Shown piece by piece: positions 40,167 through 50,328 of a stretch of 64,000 nucleotides of DNA. The DNA is from Fuscovulum sp. (GTDB taxonomy: Bacteria; Pseudomonadota; Alphaproteobacteria; Rhodobacterales; Rhodobacteraceae). The notes under the pieces were generated by a model. It was given only the letters and a program-made list of their open reading frames with translations. It did no database searches and was not told where the DNA came from. The stretch lies in assembly GCA_035192965.1 (NCBI GenBank), contig CP136571.1, positions 1,136,501 to 1,200,500 on the forward strand. Direction: 5' to 3'. The translations under genes were made by a program, and so were the position numbers. How positions within the stretch are numbered: the first letter of the stretch is position 1; every line of letters begins with the position of its first letter.

Positions 40167-41792
40167 TCAGCTTTGGTCAAGGGCGGCCAGATCTGGCAGG
40201 AAGCGCACGGGCAGCTTGTCCAGCCCATGATGTTCCAGCGTCTGGCGTACCGGGGCACGGGCGCCGACGACGATTAGCACGCCATCCCGGCGTGCCATCC
40301 TGCGCGCAAGCAGCAGGAAGGACCGGGCACCCGAGGAATCGATCATCGGCACATCGGTCAGGTCGATGACGAATTCGCGCGGACGGTCGGCGATGCGTTC
40401 CAGAACCGACCCCAGCCGCGCGGCCGCGCCAAAGAACCACGGCCCGCGCAGGCGGATCACCACGCGGTCCCCGTTTTCGGTTGAAATGGCCGTGTCGTCT
40501 TGTCCTGCGACCTCGGCCGCGTCGGACATGCGGGCGATGAAGACAAGGCCGCCCAGCGCAAAGCCCACCACGATGCCTTCGGTCAGGTCGCGGAAGACGA
40601 CCAGCAGGAAGGTGACCAAGAGCACCATCGCATCTGCGCGCGAGGAGCGGAGGAGGTGCCAGAACTCCTCTTTCTCGGCCATGTTCCAGGCCACGACGGC
40701 CAGAACGCCCGCCAGTGCGGCAAGCGGGATATAGGCGGCCAGCGGTGCGGCGATGAGCATGAAGGCCAGCACGAACAAGGCGTGCAGCATGCCCGACACC
40801 GGCCCGCGCGATCCGGCACGGACATTGGTTGCGGTGCGCGCGATCGTTCCGGTCACGCAGAACCCGCCGACAAGTGCCGATCCGATATTGGCGGCTCCCT
40901 GCGCCACCAGTTCGGCATTGCTGCGGTGGCGCGCGCCGCTCATCCCATCGGCGACGACGGCAGAGAGCAGGGATTCGATGGCCCCCAGCAAGGTGAAGCT
41001 GATGGCCCAAGGCAAGGCCGCGAGAACCGCGTCGAGCGAGAAAGAGGGCAAGGACGGGGCCGGGGGAACCCGCGGCAGTTCCCCGAATTTGGTGCCGATG
41101 GTTTCGATGGGCAGGTCGAGGGCGGCCACGATCAACGAGGCGAGGACGACGGCCAGCAACATACCCGGGGCGGCGGGACGCCAGAGCTTGATGCCTTGGA
41201 TCACGGCGATGACTGCTGCGGCGACGGCAAGGGCCGCGGGTGTGATGGTCGCGCGGGCGGCCCAGAGCGCCTCGACCTTGGCGATGATCTCGCCGGGTTC
41301 CGGCGCGCTGAGGGAGAGGCCGAACAGATCGCGGATCTGGCTGGCGAAGATGATCACCGCAATCCCGGCGGTAAAGCCCACAGTCACGGGATAGGGGATG
41401 AAGCGGATATAGGTGCCCAGCCGCAGCCCACCGGCGGCCATCAGAAGAAAACCCGACAGGAAGGTGGCGAGGATCAGCCCGTCAATCCCGATGGCCATGA
41501 CGCAGGCGGCGACCAGCACGATGAAGGCCCCCGCCGGCCCGCCAATCTGATAGCGCGAACCACCCAAGGCAGAGACGAGGAAACCACCCACGATGGTGGT
41601 GTAAAGCCCACGCTCCGGCCCCACGCCGCTGGCGATGGCGATGGCCATGGACAAGGGCAGCGCCACGATGGCCACCGTCAACCCAGCCAAGGCATCGGCG
41701 CGCAGGTCGCGCAGGGTGTAGCCTTCTCGCAGCACCGTCAGGATCTTGGGCAGGAATTCGGGCTCGGGGGCGGGGTGGGTTGTGCTGTTCAT
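40167..41792 (-). CDS. SulP family anion permease with STAS domain
   Basis: 541 residues from the ATG at 41792. Residues 30-420 hold ~12-14 membrane helices with LPLSMAIAIASGVGPERGLYTTIVGGFLVSALGGSRYQIGGPAGAF, the SulP signature including the QIGGP(A/T)GAF loop. Residues ~435-540 are a STAS domain (FVIDLTDVPMIDSSGARSFLLL), which regulates or couples the transporter. The substrate is sulfate, bicarbonate or another oxyanion; not resolvable. Divergent from the flavin-binding protein gene by 81 bases. Confidence 0.92.
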   Translation of the reverse strand: MNSTTHPAPEPEFLPKILTVLREGYTLRDLRADALAGLTVAIVALPLSMAIAIASGVGPERGLYTTIVGGFLVSALGGSRYQIGGPAGAFIVLVAACVMAIGIDGLILATFLSGFLLMAAGGLRLGTYIRFIPYPVTVGFTAGIAVIIFASQIRDLFGLSLSAPEPGEIIAKVEALWAARATITPAALAVAAAVIAVIQGIKLWRPAAPGMLLAVVLASLIVAALDLPIETIGTKFGELPRVPPAPSLPSFSLDAVLAALPWAISFTLLGAIESLLSAVVADGMSGARHRSNAELVAQGAANIGSALVGGFCVTGTIARTATNVRAGSRGPVSGMLHALFVLAFMLIAAPLAAYIPLAALAGVLAVVAWNMAEKEEFWHLLRSSRADAMVLLVTFLLVVFRDLTEGIVVGFALGGLVFIARMSDAAEVAGQDDTAISTENGDRVVIRLRGPWFFGAAARLGSVLERIADRPREFVIDLTDVPMIDSSGARSFLLLARRMARRDGVLIVVGARAPVRQTLEHHGLDKLPVRFLPDLAALDQS

Positions 41793-41873
41793 GTTCCGGG
41801 TGCTAGCCAAGTGGCCGTGCGCGCAGCAAACGCCCCTTGCCCCCCGTCTGTCAATCACGTGGACATCGCCGCC

Positions 41874-42359
41874 ATGACGAACCGACCTGATCCTGTTGCC
41901 TCTGCCGATGATGCGGCGCGCGCGCTGGCGCGTGATCTGATTGCCGTGGCGCGGTTTGCGGCGCTGGCGGTGACCGATCCGGCGGATGGATTGCCGGGGA
42001 TCAGCCGGATCGCCTTTGGTCCGGCAGCGGGGGGTGGGTTTTTGACGCTGATCTCGGCGCTGGCCCCGCATCACGAGGCGTTGCTGCGCAACCCCGATTG
42101 CGCGCTGATGGTGGGGGAGGTGGGGGAAAAGGGGGATCCGCTGACCCATCCCCGTTTGATGATCAAGGCCCGTGCCGCCTTTGTTGCGCCGGATGCCGGG
42201 GAGCGCAGTGCATTGCGGGCAGATTGGCTGGCCCGGCATCCCAAGGCAAAGCTCTATGTCGATTTCGCCGATTTCAGCTTTGTTCGGTTTACGCCGAAAT
42301 CGGCGCTGTTGAACGGCGGCTTTGCGCGTGCCTTTCGGTTGACCCCCGAAGATCTGTGA
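41874..42359 (+). CDS. HugZ/PPOX-like flavin-binding protein
   Basis: 161 residues. LIAVARFAALAVTDPADGLPGISRIAFGPA and LTLISALAPHHEALLRNPDCALMVGE form the split-barrel core of the pyridoxamine-phosphate-oxidase-like (PNPOx) fold, and YVDFADFSFVRFTPKSALLNGGFARAFRL the conserved C-terminus of HugZ/HutZ-type proteins that handle heme or bind FMN. No heme uptake genes are nearby, so the call remains generic. Confidence 0.8.
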   Translation: MTNRPDPVASADDAARALARDLIAVARFAALAVTDPADGLPGISRIAFGPAAGGGFLTLISALAPHHEALLRNPDCALMVGEVGEKGDPLTHPRLMIKARAAFVAPDAGERSALRADWLARHPKAKLYVDFADFSFVRFTPKSALLNGGFARAFRLTPEDL

Positions 42360-42389
42360 TCTTCGGGGTGCCGGAGGCCATCTTGCGCC

Positions 42390-44678
42390 TCAGGTCGGGT
42401 TATCGGTCCGTACGGTTACGACAACGCGCCCGCGCACGGCGGTTGGCCATTTGACATGCACCTGATTGCGCGCGGTTCCCTGTTCGACCAGCACATGGGG
42501 CTGTACGAATTGGGTGACGTTTGATCCGCTTTGCACCGGGCCTTCGGGGACGAGGCTCGACACGACCCGTGCCCGCCCCCCGAAGGGCATGAACGCGCCG
42601 GGCGAGACCACCCAGGTATCAGATGGGGTGGTCTGGCTGTGTTCGATGACCAGCGGGCTTACTGTAAACTGGCTGACGGCGTGGAAGGCGTTGCCATCGA
42701 AGGTGATGTTGCGCATCCGCCCGAAATCCAGTGTGGCGAAGCTGTCATCGACCATCTCAACACGGTCAATGCTCCCGTTTACCACGCGGAAGGCGTTATC
42801 CGTTACCACCAGCCCGTTGATGAAATGCCCCGGTCCCCGCGGTGTGACGACCAGCCAGCGGAAAGCGGCGCTGACATCGATTGCCATGAAGATGTTTCCG
42901 GTGATCGTCAGCCCGCCAAAGGACAGTTCGTTGCTGAAACCCGGTTCCGGATCATGTTCGTTGGACCATTCGACAAAGCAATTGTCGATGTAGTTCCCCG
43001 TCAGCACGCTGCGGGCATGGGTCGAGGTGAAGATGATCCCGGCGCGACGCGGGCCTGCCACCTGATCATCGCCTTGAAAGAAGTGGTTGGCCACCACCAG
43101 ATGGCCCGATCCGCCCAACACGGCGAAATGGGCAAAGCGCACCACCCGGTTCTCGCGCAGTTTCGCATCATTGGCATTCACGTTCAGGGCGATAGTTGTG
43201 CGGTCTTGCGCGGGAACATCCAGTTCATTGGAAAGAAACTGGCACAGATCCACCATCAGGCCCTGGCACCCGCTGCCGATCGAGGTGATCCCCCGGTCAC
43301 GCGGGCGGTTGAAGACGCAATTGTCCACCCTGAGGGCCAGCCCGACCTTGGACAGCATCAAGCCACTGGCAAGGCCACCGCAATCGAAGCCGATCTCGCG
43401 CAATTCGAAGCGGCTGAGGTTTTCAAAACCGCTCAGGTCGATCAGGTAGCGGTAGCGTTGGAAGGTGAAGGTGCGGGTGCCTGCGGCCGCGAAAAGGGGC
43501 ATCGACAATGTCAGCGTTCCGGCCGCGACATTGACTGACCGCACATAAACCTCGCGCCCGACACCAGTGCCGGAGACCCGCGCCCCGACGGGGATATTGG
43601 CGATGTTGGCGACGCCGGTCAGGGTTTCGGGTTGTGACACGGCATAGGTGGCGACAGAGGTGACCGTCGCCGTGGACCAGGCCGAATTGGCGACAGCCTC
43701 CAGCAGTCCATTGCGGATCACCCGGCGCTGATTGAAGCTGTCGAGGCCGGTCAAGGCGGCGATATCGACCGGTGCGGTCAAGGCGACGCGACGACCCGAC
43801 AGGTCCAGCTCAGCATGGTCGGTGAAGAAGAACAGCGCCTGAACGGCCTTGCGAAAACCGGCTTCCTCATTCCCGAAAGCGGCGGAATAGGTGTTCAGAT
43901 CAAAGTTGCGGGTGCAGGCGAGGCGCACATTGGGGGCCATGAGGACGGTCCCTTCAAAGCGGACATCGCTTTCAAAGGTGACATTGCCCGCCAGCCGATA
44001 GGTGCCCGCCGATACAAGCACGGACCTTTGGCCTGCGGCGGCATCGGCAGCCTCGAACGCGGCGGTGTCATCGGTGACGCCGTCACCGCGTGCGCCATAA
44101 TCACGGACGTCGACCCATGTCATCATGTCGCGATGAAAGACTTCGGTCGCATCTTCGATCTGGATGTCGTCGATGCGGACGATGCCGCCGGTCGCACCCG
44201 TCAGGTCGATCCCGATATGGCCATAGGCGGGGCTGGTTCCCCAGACCATGTTGACCCCACTCCGGTTGCCCGACCCGATGATCGCACTGATCGTGACGAC
44301 CCGCCCATACTGGGCCAGCGCCACGGACGGCCCGATCTGCACGGCAGAGGCGACGTTCGATCCGTTCGACGCGGCGGCAAAGGCCGCAATGCGGACGGCG
44401 GGAAAGGCCCCGGACAGGCATTTCACGCGGGCTGTCACGCGCAGATACATGCCGGGGCGAAAGGGGATCTGCTGAAAGCTGCGCAGTTTCAGGGTGGCAT
44501 TGGTCTTTTGCACCTCAAGGCAGCCGCCAAAATCCTGATCCGCCGGGACAAAGGCTGCGTTGGGCTGGTTCGCCCATGACCCCTGCCCGGGAAGCCCGTC
44601 TTCGCGCGACCAGAGGTTCAGCCCTGCCTCAAAGGCCGGAGGCATAAGCACCAGCCCGTCTGTAACTGCCTTGTTCAT
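42390..44678 (-). CDS. Right-handed beta-helix protein, GH28-related/pectate-lyase fold
   Basis: 762 residues without a signal peptide. Residues 1-190 form a jelly-roll-like carbohydrate-binding region (FEAGLNLWSREDGLPGQGSW ... IGIDLTGATGGIVRIDDIQIED). WVDVRDYGARGDGVTDDTAAFEAADAA begins the beta-helix, the PF12708 signature. Repeated short strand-turn units follow to ~720, and a beta-rich C-terminus. Such proteins act on or attach to exopolysaccharide, or in phages as tail spikes; here no phage context surrounds it. The lack of an N-terminal signal suggests non-classical export or a cytoplasmic role. Confidence 0.75.
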   Translation of the reverse strand: MNKAVTDGLVLMPPAFEAGLNLWSREDGLPGQGSWANQPNAAFVPADQDFGGCLEVQKTNATLKLRSFQQIPFRPGMYLRVTARVKCLSGAFPAVRIAAFAAASNGSNVASAVQIGPSVALAQYGRVVTISAIIGSGNRSGVNMVWGTSPAYGHIGIDLTGATGGIVRIDDIQIEDATEVFHRDMMTWVDVRDYGARGDGVTDDTAAFEAADAAAGQRSVLVSAGTYRLAGNVTFESDVRFEGTVLMAPNVRLACTRNFDLNTYSAAFGNEEAGFRKAVQALFFFTDHAELDLSGRRVALTAPVDIAALTGLDSFNQRRVIRNGLLEAVANSAWSTATVTSVATYAVSQPETLTGVANIANIPVGARVSGTGVGREVYVRSVNVAAGTLTLSMPLFAAAGTRTFTFQRYRYLIDLSGFENLSRFELREIGFDCGGLASGLMLSKVGLALRVDNCVFNRPRDRGITSIGSGCQGLMVDLCQFLSNELDVPAQDRTTIALNVNANDAKLRENRVVRFAHFAVLGGSGHLVVANHFFQGDDQVAGPRRAGIIFTSTHARSVLTGNYIDNCFVEWSNEHDPEPGFSNELSFGGLTITGNIFMAIDVSAAFRWLVVTPRGPGHFINGLVVTDNAFRVVNGSIDRVEMVDDSFATLDFGRMRNITFDGNAFHAVSQFTVSPLVIEHSQTTPSDTWVVSPGAFMPFGGRARVVSSLVPEGPVQSGSNVTQFVQPHVLVEQGTARNQVHVKWPTAVRGRVVVTVRTDNPT

Positions 44679-44737
44679 ATTTTCCCTCGCCGGTTAACAC
44701 CGGGCAAACGGGTAGCAAGGCAGGGTTAACGAGATGT

Positions 44738-44765
44738 CAGCCCGCCGCGCGGTGGCGGCGGGCTG
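44738..44765 (-). terminator. Hairpin after the DUF4864 gene
   Basis: CAGCCCGCCGC (44738-44748) pairs perfectly with GCGGCGGGCTG (44755-44765), 11-base stem and 6-base loop, 3 bases beyond the stop at 44768. No U-tract, so termination is plausible but not certain. Confidence 0.55.
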
Positions 44766-44767
44766 GA

Positions 44768-45169
44768 TCAGGCCCCGACGCCGGGTTCGGGCAGAAGCTG
44801 AACGGCATTGATCTGCCAGCCGCCATCAGCCTGGATCATCTGGTAATCCAGCACATGGGTGCGCCCGGACTGATCGGTGATCATCACCTTTTGCCACAGC
44901 CTCCCGGCGATTTCGCGCTGTTCCAGCATCTGGATCGCGCCGGGGCGGTGGACCATGGGATAGCCGTTCTTGACCATCATCCCGAAGTTTTCGGGCGACA
45001 TGAAGATCGACTTGATGGAGGGCGAGGCGAAGGTGAAGGCGGTGTCGTAATCATCGGCCTTGAAGGCCTCGATCTGGTTCAGGATGGTTTGCTGAACCGG
45101 GTCTTCCTGGGCCGAGACCGGCAAGGCAAGGCAGAGGGCAGTCAAAAGTCCAAAGGCAATGCGGCGCAT
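44768..45169 (-). CDS. DUF4864 secreted/periplasmic protein
   Basis: 133 residues from the ATG at 45169. Signal peptide MRRIAFGLLTALCLALPVSA-QED with AxA-like cleavage. The mature part (ILNQIEAFKADDYDTAFTFASPSIKSIF, YPMVHRPGAIQMLEQREIAG, DYQMIQADGGWQINAVQLL) fits the NTF2-like DUF4864 fold (PF16156). Function unknown; exported. A longer start at 45229 would hide the signal peptide. Confidence 0.85.
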   Translation of the reverse strand: MRRIAFGLLTALCLALPVSAQEDPVQQTILNQIEAFKADDYDTAFTFASPSIKSIFMSPENFGMMVKNGYPMVHRPGAIQMLEQREIAGRLWQKVMITDQSGRTHVLDYQMIQADGGWQINAVQLLPEPGVGA

Positions 45170-45274
45170 CGCGGCCTCCCTGATATACGTCCCCGTCAGG
45201 AAGGCTAGACCGATGCGCCAAAGGGTCAATCCCGGAGACCGGAATTGACTGGATTTGCGGCGAGGATCGCCTTT

Positions 45275-46855
45275 TCAGGCCAGCAATTCGCCCGACAATC
45301 CTTTGTCGATCAGCGCGATGGTCTCGGCCACGCCATAAAGCGCGACAAAGCCGCCGAAGCGGGGCCCGTCGCTGGCACCGAGAAGCACTTCGTACAGCGC
45401 CTTGAACCAGTCGCGCAGGGGTTCGAACCCATGGTCCTTGCCCACGGCAAAGACCATGCTTTGCAGGGCATCGGCATCCAGCCCGCCGTCCCATGCCGCG
45501 AGGCGGGCGCGCAGATCCTCGATCGCGGCGCGTTCCTTGGCATCGGGGGCGCGGAACACCCGCGTGGGGGCGATACGGTCGGTGAAGTAGCGCACTGCAA
45601 AGCCCGCCGCCGCATCCAGATCGGGATGTGTTTCGGGCGAGGCTTCGGGTGCATAGGCGCGGATATAACCCCAAAGACCCTTAGCATCCTTGGCCCCTGC
45701 CACGCTGGCCAGATTGAGCAGCATGGAGAAGGGCACGATCATGTGCGATTCCGGCGGGGTGCCGCCGTGGATGTGCCAGACCGGGTTGTTCACCTGCGTG
45801 TCGACATCCTGCGTGGGATAGGCGCGGAGTTGCTGGTGGTATTCATCCACCGCGCGCGGGATCACGTCAAAATGCATCCGCTTGGCCGTCTTGGGCTTTT
45901 GATACATGAAATAGGACAGGCTTTCCGTGGCCGCGTAGGACAGCCATTCGTCGATCGTCAGGCCGTTGCCTTTGGACTTCGAAATTTTCTGACCCTGATC
46001 ATCGAGGAACAGCTCATAGGTCATGTGATTGGGCTTGCGGCCACCCAGCACTTCGCAGATCCCGTCATAGATCGGCGTGTTGGTGCTGTGGTCCTTGCCG
46101 TACATCTCAAAGTCCACGTCCAGCGCCGCCCAGCGGGCGCCGAAATCGGGCTTCCATTGCAGTTTCACATTGCCGCCCGTCACCGGCAGCGTCCATTCGC
46201 GGCCATCCTCGTCGTCGAAGGTGATGGTGCCATCCTTGGCGTTCACCTCTTTCATCGGCACATAAAGCACCCGTCCGGTTTCGGGATGGATCGGCAGGAA
46301 CGCCGAATAGGTCTTCTGCCGCTCGTCCCGAAGCGACGCCAGCATAATCGCCATGATCGCGTCATAGCGTTCCGCGGCCAGCAGCAGCGTGTCGTCAAAG
46401 CGGCCCGATTTGTAGAATTCTGTCGCGCTGATGAATTCATACTCGAAGCCGAAGGTGTCTAGAAACCGCCGCAGCATGGCGTTGTTGTGATGCCCGAAGG
46501 ATTCATATTCTCCGTAAGGGTCCGGCACGCTGGTCAGCGGCTTTTGCATGTGCTGGCGGAGCATGTCCTGTTGCGGCACGTTTTCGGGCACCTTGCGCAT
46601 TCCGTCCACGTCATCCGAAAAACAGATCAGCCGGGTGGGGATATCCGAGATCACCTCAAACGCGCGGCGGATCATCGTGGTGCGCGCAACCTCGCCAAAG
46701 GTGCCGATATGCGGCAGGCCCGAGGGGCCATAGCCGGTTTCAAACAGGATATGGCCTTTTTCGGGGTCTTTCTTCTCATAGCGTTTCAGGATGGCGCGGG
46801 CCTCTTCAAAGGGCCAGGCTTTCGATTTCATCGCAGCATCGCGCAGGGAAGACAT
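45275..46855 (-). CDS. lysS: Lysyl-tRNA synthetase, class I
   Basis: 526 residues from the ATG at 46855. It charges tRNA-Lys. HIGH-like motif in [31 protein letters not shown]-like [15 protein letters not shown], and the class I LysRS-specific [17 protein letters not shown]. The class I form, shared with Archaea, replaces the usual class II enzyme in most alphaproteobacteria, so this is expected here. Divergent from the TerB gene. Confidence 0.95.
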   Translation of the reverse strand: MSSLRDAAMKSKAWPFEEARAILKRYEKKDPEKGHILFETGYGPSGLPHIGTFGEVARTTMIRRAFEVISDIPTRLICFSDDVDGMRKVPENVPQQDMLRQHMQKPLTSVPDPYGEYESFGHHNNAMLRRFLDTFGFEYEFISATEFYKSGRFDDTLLLAAERYDAIMAIMLASLRDERQKTYSAFLPIHPETGRVLYVPMKEVNAKDGTITFDDEDGREWTLPVTGGNVKLQWKPDFGARWAALDVDFEMYGKDHSTNTPIYDGICEVLGGRKPNHMTYELFLDDQGQKISKSKGNGLTIDEWLSYAATESLSYFMYQKPKTAKRMHFDVIPRAVDEYHQQLRAYPTQDVDTQVNNPVWHIHGGTPPESHMIVPFSMLLNLASVAGAKDAKGLWGYIRAYAPEASPETHPDLDAAAGFAVRYFTDRIAPTRVFRAPDAKERAAIEDLRARLAAWDGGLDADALQSMVFAVGKDHGFEPLRDWFKALYEVLLGASDGPRFGGFVALYGVAETIALIDKGLSGELLA

Positions 46856-46995
46856 TGCTTCACATCCTTTGGCATCCGCCAAGGGGCCCCATGCCCCCGG
46901 AAACCCCCGTCCTCTATTGCCGCCCCTGCATCACGTCAATAATGTCGCCGCGAGAAACGGTCGCGGAGCGGCCCGGTACGGTAAGGAAAAGCGCC

Positions 46996-47415
46996 ATGTC
47001 CGACACATCTGCCATGTCACCCCAGGATGCGCTGATCGCCGTGATGGTGGCCTGTTCGGCATCAGACCAGAACATGCGGACGGCCGAACTGGTGGCCATA
47101 CAGCGCATGGTCAATCACATGCCGGTATTTGCCGATTACGACACCGACCGCATTCGCCGCATCAGCCAGATCGTGTTTGACCTGTTCGAAGAAGAGGATG
47201 GGCTGGATGCGCTGTTCGGGCTGATCCGCGAAGCCCTGCCCGAGCGGTTGAACGAGACGGCCTATGCGCTGGCCTGCGATGTGGTGACGGCGGATGGCAA
47301 CCATAATGAGGTGGAGTTGCGGATGCTGGAGGAGGTGCGCGAGGAGTTGCGCGTGGACCGCCTCCATGCGGCGGCCATCGAATGGGGTGCGCGGGTGCGG
47401 CATTTGAAGCCGTGA
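46996..47415 (+). CDS. TerB family tellurite-resistance-like protein
   Basis: 139 residues. ALIAVMVACSASDQNMRTAELVAIQRMVNHMPVF and YALACDVVTADGNHNEVELRMLEEVREELRVD form two helical repeats with acidic residues placed as in the TerB metal-binding fold (DUF533/TerB). Cytoplasmic. The role of single TerB genes is unclear. It shares the upstream spacer with lysS. Confidence 0.88.
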   Translation: MSDTSAMSPQDALIAVMVACSASDQNMRTAELVAIQRMVNHMPVFADYDTDRIRRISQIVFDLFEEEDGLDALFGLIREALPERLNETAYALACDVVTADGNHNEVELRMLEEVREELRVDRLHAAAIEWGARVRHLKP

Positions 47416-47510
47416 GAACCGCGTCTTCCTTCCGCAAAGCGGCGGGCATCGTGCGAAGCACAGACACGATCACACGTGAAACAGTTAAGTAATCAGTGAA
47501 GGATGTTCCC

Positions 47511-47996
47511 GTGACGAGTTCAACCAGAAGCGCAGTTTCGCCCGCCGCCCTCTGCTTCGGCCTTATCCTTTCGGCCTGCGCACCAACCACGGACGGAAGG
47601 CCGATGACGCATGTCCCAGATGCGGCAACCTTGATCGACTATCGCGACATCCGCGCCGTTTCGAAGGACCAGACCGAGGCGCTCCGCGCCGAACTCGCCA
47701 ACAGTTCCTTCCTCGTCCGCATGGTTTGGGGACGGCAATACGTCCACTTCGCCCCCTCTGGTCAGGCACTTTTTTGGGACACCCGCGACCGCAAGACGAC
47801 GACCGGCACCTGGACGGTCCTGCCTGCCACGCTCGGAACCGACCTTGTATGCTGGGCCAAGGGAGGACTGCCCTCCGACATGACGGGCATGGCACCCGTG
47901 GACAACTGCATCATCGCAGCAAGCTTCATTGGCATGGCCGACTACCTCTCGAGGGGCGACGTCTTCGGCCTGACGACAGGCAAGGCACCGGAATAA
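47511..47996 (+). CDS. Putative lipoprotein of unknown function
   Basis: 161 residues from the GTG at 47511. Signal peptide with lipobox CFGLILSAC, so lipid-anchored at the outer or inner membrane. The mature part has LANSSFLVRMVWGRQYVHFAPSGQALFWDTRDRKTTTGTW, a beta-rich domain. No family recognised. An in-frame GTG at 47496 is an alternative start. Confidence 0.7.
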   Translation: MTSSTRSAVSPAALCFGLILSACAPTTDGRPMTHVPDAATLIDYRDIRAVSKDQTEALRAELANSSFLVRMVWGRQYVHFAPSGQALFWDTRDRKTTTGTWTVLPATLGTDLVCWAKGGLPSDMTGMAPVDNCIIAASFIGMADYLSRGDVFGLTTGKAPE

Positions 47997-48014
47997 GGCC
48001 GCAGCACTTCCGAG

Positions 48015-48042
48015 GTGGGGAGGGATTTACCCCGCCCCCACA
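48015..48042. terminator. Hairpin between convergent lipoprotein and dacB genes
   Basis: GGTGGGG-A-GGG ATTTA CCC-C-GCCCCCAC forms an imperfect stem (one mismatch) in the 50-base convergent gap. The same GGGGGCGGGGTAA core occurs in the ettA terminator at 51991. Confidence 0.45.
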
Positions 48043-48046
48043 CCCC

Positions 48047-49525
48047 TCACGCATACAACCCAGCCCAGCGCGCGATCAGTTGCCCCTGCAATCGCCGCGC
48101 GCGGCGGGTCCAGGCCTTGCCGCCTGCGGGTTCTTCGCGTTCGGCGACGGACAGCCTGTCACGCCGGGCCGCATCGGCGCAAAAGATGGCGAAGGCCATT
48201 TCGCGCCCCGAGGGTGGTTGGACATAACCGACAAGCGAAGAGACGAAGTTCAGCGTGCCGGTCTTGCCGATGACCGAGACCGGGCTGTCGATTTCCTCCC
48301 CGTCGCCGTTGCGCATGCCGAGATTGCGCAGGATCGGTTTCAATCCGCTGCCCGACGGTGTGGCCTGTGCAGTGACCAGCGCCTTGACCATTTCAGCCGG
48401 GCTGATCCGGCTGTCGCTGCCCAGCCCGGAATGATCGACAAAGCGCCCCTCTGCCCCCAGCCGTGCCTGAACCCAGTCTGACATGGCCGCGCCAGAGGCT
48501 TTGAGCCCGCCCGCACCGGAAGAAGACAGGCCCATCACTTCTGCTGTCAGGTTGGTTGACCAGCGCAGCATCCGGCGCAGGACATCGGGCAAGGGGTCGC
48601 CGGTGAATTGGGCCACCACCTGCGCGCCTTGCGGCAGGCGCGCGGCGCGTTTGGGTTCGGGCAGATCAATCCCCTGCGCACGGGCAAGCGTCTGGAACAC
48701 CTCGGCAGTATAGGCGCCGGGGTTGCGCACGGGCAACCAGCGGCTGCCGCCTTTGCCCAGTGCTTCGCTGGCGACGGTCCATTCCTCGGACCCGCCGCGT
48801 TCGCGCCATGTGAACAGGGGCGCGTTGCGGCGGACAACTTCCATCCGCGCCATCCGGACCGGCGGCGCAAAGCGTTCACCGCGCGCATCCATCGCCACGC
48901 CCCAGCCGCCCTGCGCACGCTTCCATTCGAAATGCACACGGTTGTAGTTCAGGTTCAGGCCGGAAATGGCGGGGTTGTAGCCGACGTGATCGGGCTGATC
49001 GCTCGAGATTTCTGCGATTGCGGGCAGGGCTTCGTCGTGGAACAGGAAGGCCCCGCTGATGCTGCGGATACCGGTTGCAGCAAGCTGCGCGGCAAGATCG
49101 CCCATCCGATCCGTGTCGAGTTCCGGATCGCCCGAACCGGACAGGATCAGATCGCCATTCACACGCCCGCCCTGAATGGGGCCGGTTGCAAGGATACGGG
49201 TGACAAAGCGATGTCCGCCGCCAAGCTTTTCCAGCGCATAAAGCGCGGTTACTGCTTTGGCTGTGCTGGCCGGGGGAAGCGCCTGCCTTTCGCCCATGGC
49301 CTCGAGCAGTTGTCCGCTGCGCGCATCGGCCACGGCATAGCCCACCACACCGCCGAGACCTGCCGCTTCGATCAACGCACTGGGATCGGCAGCCGATCTG
49401 GCCTTGGTGGTTTGACCGGAGGGCCGCGCCAAGGGGCGCGGGCTGACCGTCAGCCCTTCGGCCAGGGCAGGGGCCGCAAGACCGGCCAGCATCCCACCCA
49501 GAACAAACCGCCGCGAAACCATCAT
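48047..49525 (-). CDS. dacB: D-alanyl-D-alanine carboxypeptidase/endopeptidase (PBP4)
   Basis: 492 residues. N-terminal SRRFVLGGMLAGLAAPALA looks like a Tat-type signal. SxxK is PPASTAKAVTALYALE, SxN is WSTNLTAEVMG and KTG is VIGKTGTLNF, with the usual large insert between. It trims peptidoglycan cross-links in the periplasm. Full length for peptidase S13. Upstream of nadD in reverse direction order, no overlap. Confidence 0.94.
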   Translation of the reverse strand: MMVSRRFVLGGMLAGLAAPALAEGLTVSPRPLARPSGQTTKARSAADPSALIEAAGLGGVVGYAVADARSGQLLEAMGERQALPPASTAKAVTALYALEKLGGGHRFVTRILATGPIQGGRVNGDLILSGSGDPELDTDRMGDLAAQLAATGIRSISGAFLFHDEALPAIAEISSDQPDHVGYNPAISGLNLNYNRVHFEWKRAQGGWGVAMDARGERFAPPVRMARMEVVRRNAPLFTWRERGGSEEWTVASEALGKGGSRWLPVRNPGAYTAEVFQTLARAQGIDLPEPKRAARLPQGAQVVAQFTGDPLPDVLRRMLRWSTNLTAEVMGLSSSGAGGLKASGAAMSDWVQARLGAEGRFVDHSGLGSDSRISPAEMVKALVTAQATPSGSGLKPILRNLGMRNGDGEEIDSPVSVIGKTGTLNFVSSLVGYVQPPSGREMAFAIFCADAARRDRLSVAEREEPAGGKAWTRRARRLQGQLIARWAGLYA

Positions 49526-49603
49526 TTCCCCCCAGAGCGAACCCGCAGAGCCTAGCCAAAGCCGATGGCATCCAGCAAGCGGAAGAAATGCCGCGTCACG
49601 GCG

Positions 49604-50200
49604 TCAGCGCCGCCATTCCCCCCGCGCCCGGATCGCGGTGGAAGAGGACCCGTCCATCGGCAGGTTCACGAAACACCAGGCCGGGGCGGGTTTGTTACGC
49701 AGCACCTCGCCACGATCCACAAGATCGCCGCCGTAGATGCGGGCGGCCTTGGACATGCGCGCGCGTACGCCCCAACCGGGCCGGGCAAGAACGCCGACGG
49801 GGACCATGCGCAAAATATCCTCCCACCGTTCCCAGCGGTGAAACTGCACCAGATTGTCCGCCCCCATCAGCCAGACGAAACGTACACCGGGATAATGCGC
49901 CCGCAGCGCCCGGAGCGTTTCGGCGGTGTAACGGGTGCCAAGGCGCGCCTCGATATCGCTGACCACGACACGGGGATCGCGCATCACCGCACGGGCGCGC
50001 GTCATCCGGTCGGCAAGCGGGGCGGGGCCGCGCTGTTTCAGCGGATTGCCGGGGCTGACCAGCCACCAGACCCGGTCCAGGCCCATGCGCTTGAGCGCTT
50101 CGCGCGTGATGTGGACATGGCCGCCATGTGCCGGATCGAAGCTTCCTCCCAGAAGCCCGATCACCATTCCCTTTCGCGCAACGGGGAATCCTGCCCGCAC
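49604..50200 (-). CDS. nadD: Nicotinate-nucleotide adenylyltransferase
   Basis: About 198 residues. It makes deamido-NAD from nicotinate mononucleotide and [28 protein letters not shown] is the nucleotidyltransferase HxGH motif, [11 protein letters not shown] the second, and [13 protein letters not shown] the C-terminal ISSTxIR equivalent. The start is uncertain: the GTG at 50200 gives the N-terminus usual in Rhodobacteraceae ([10 protein letters not shown]...), while the ATG at 50167 is the minimal start. Confidence 0.93.
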   Translation of the reverse strand: MRAGFPVARKGMVIGLLGGSFDPAHGGHVHITREALKRMGLDRVWWLVSPGNPLKQRGPAPLADRMTRARAVMRDPRVVVSDIEARLGTRYTAETLRALRAHYPGVRFVWLMGADNLVQFHRWERWEDILRMVPVGVLARPGWGVRARMSKAARIYGGDLVDRGEVLRNKPAPAWCFVNLPMDGSSSTAIRARGEWRR

Positions 50201-50328
50201 GCCGCCCTCCGCTGCAATTCTGGGCAGATGCCCATCCACTCTGCCCCAAACACCTCACGTTGCCACTGTCCAGCATTATCGCTACATGTCCCCCCAACAT
50301 CCCAAAGGATTCACGCAGGAGCGGCAAG

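Noticed and set aside
40500..41873. Long N-terminal extension of the HugZ-like protein frame
   Set aside because: It covers the SulP gene in reverse and is Gln/Gly/Asp-rich; the real start is the ATG at 41874.
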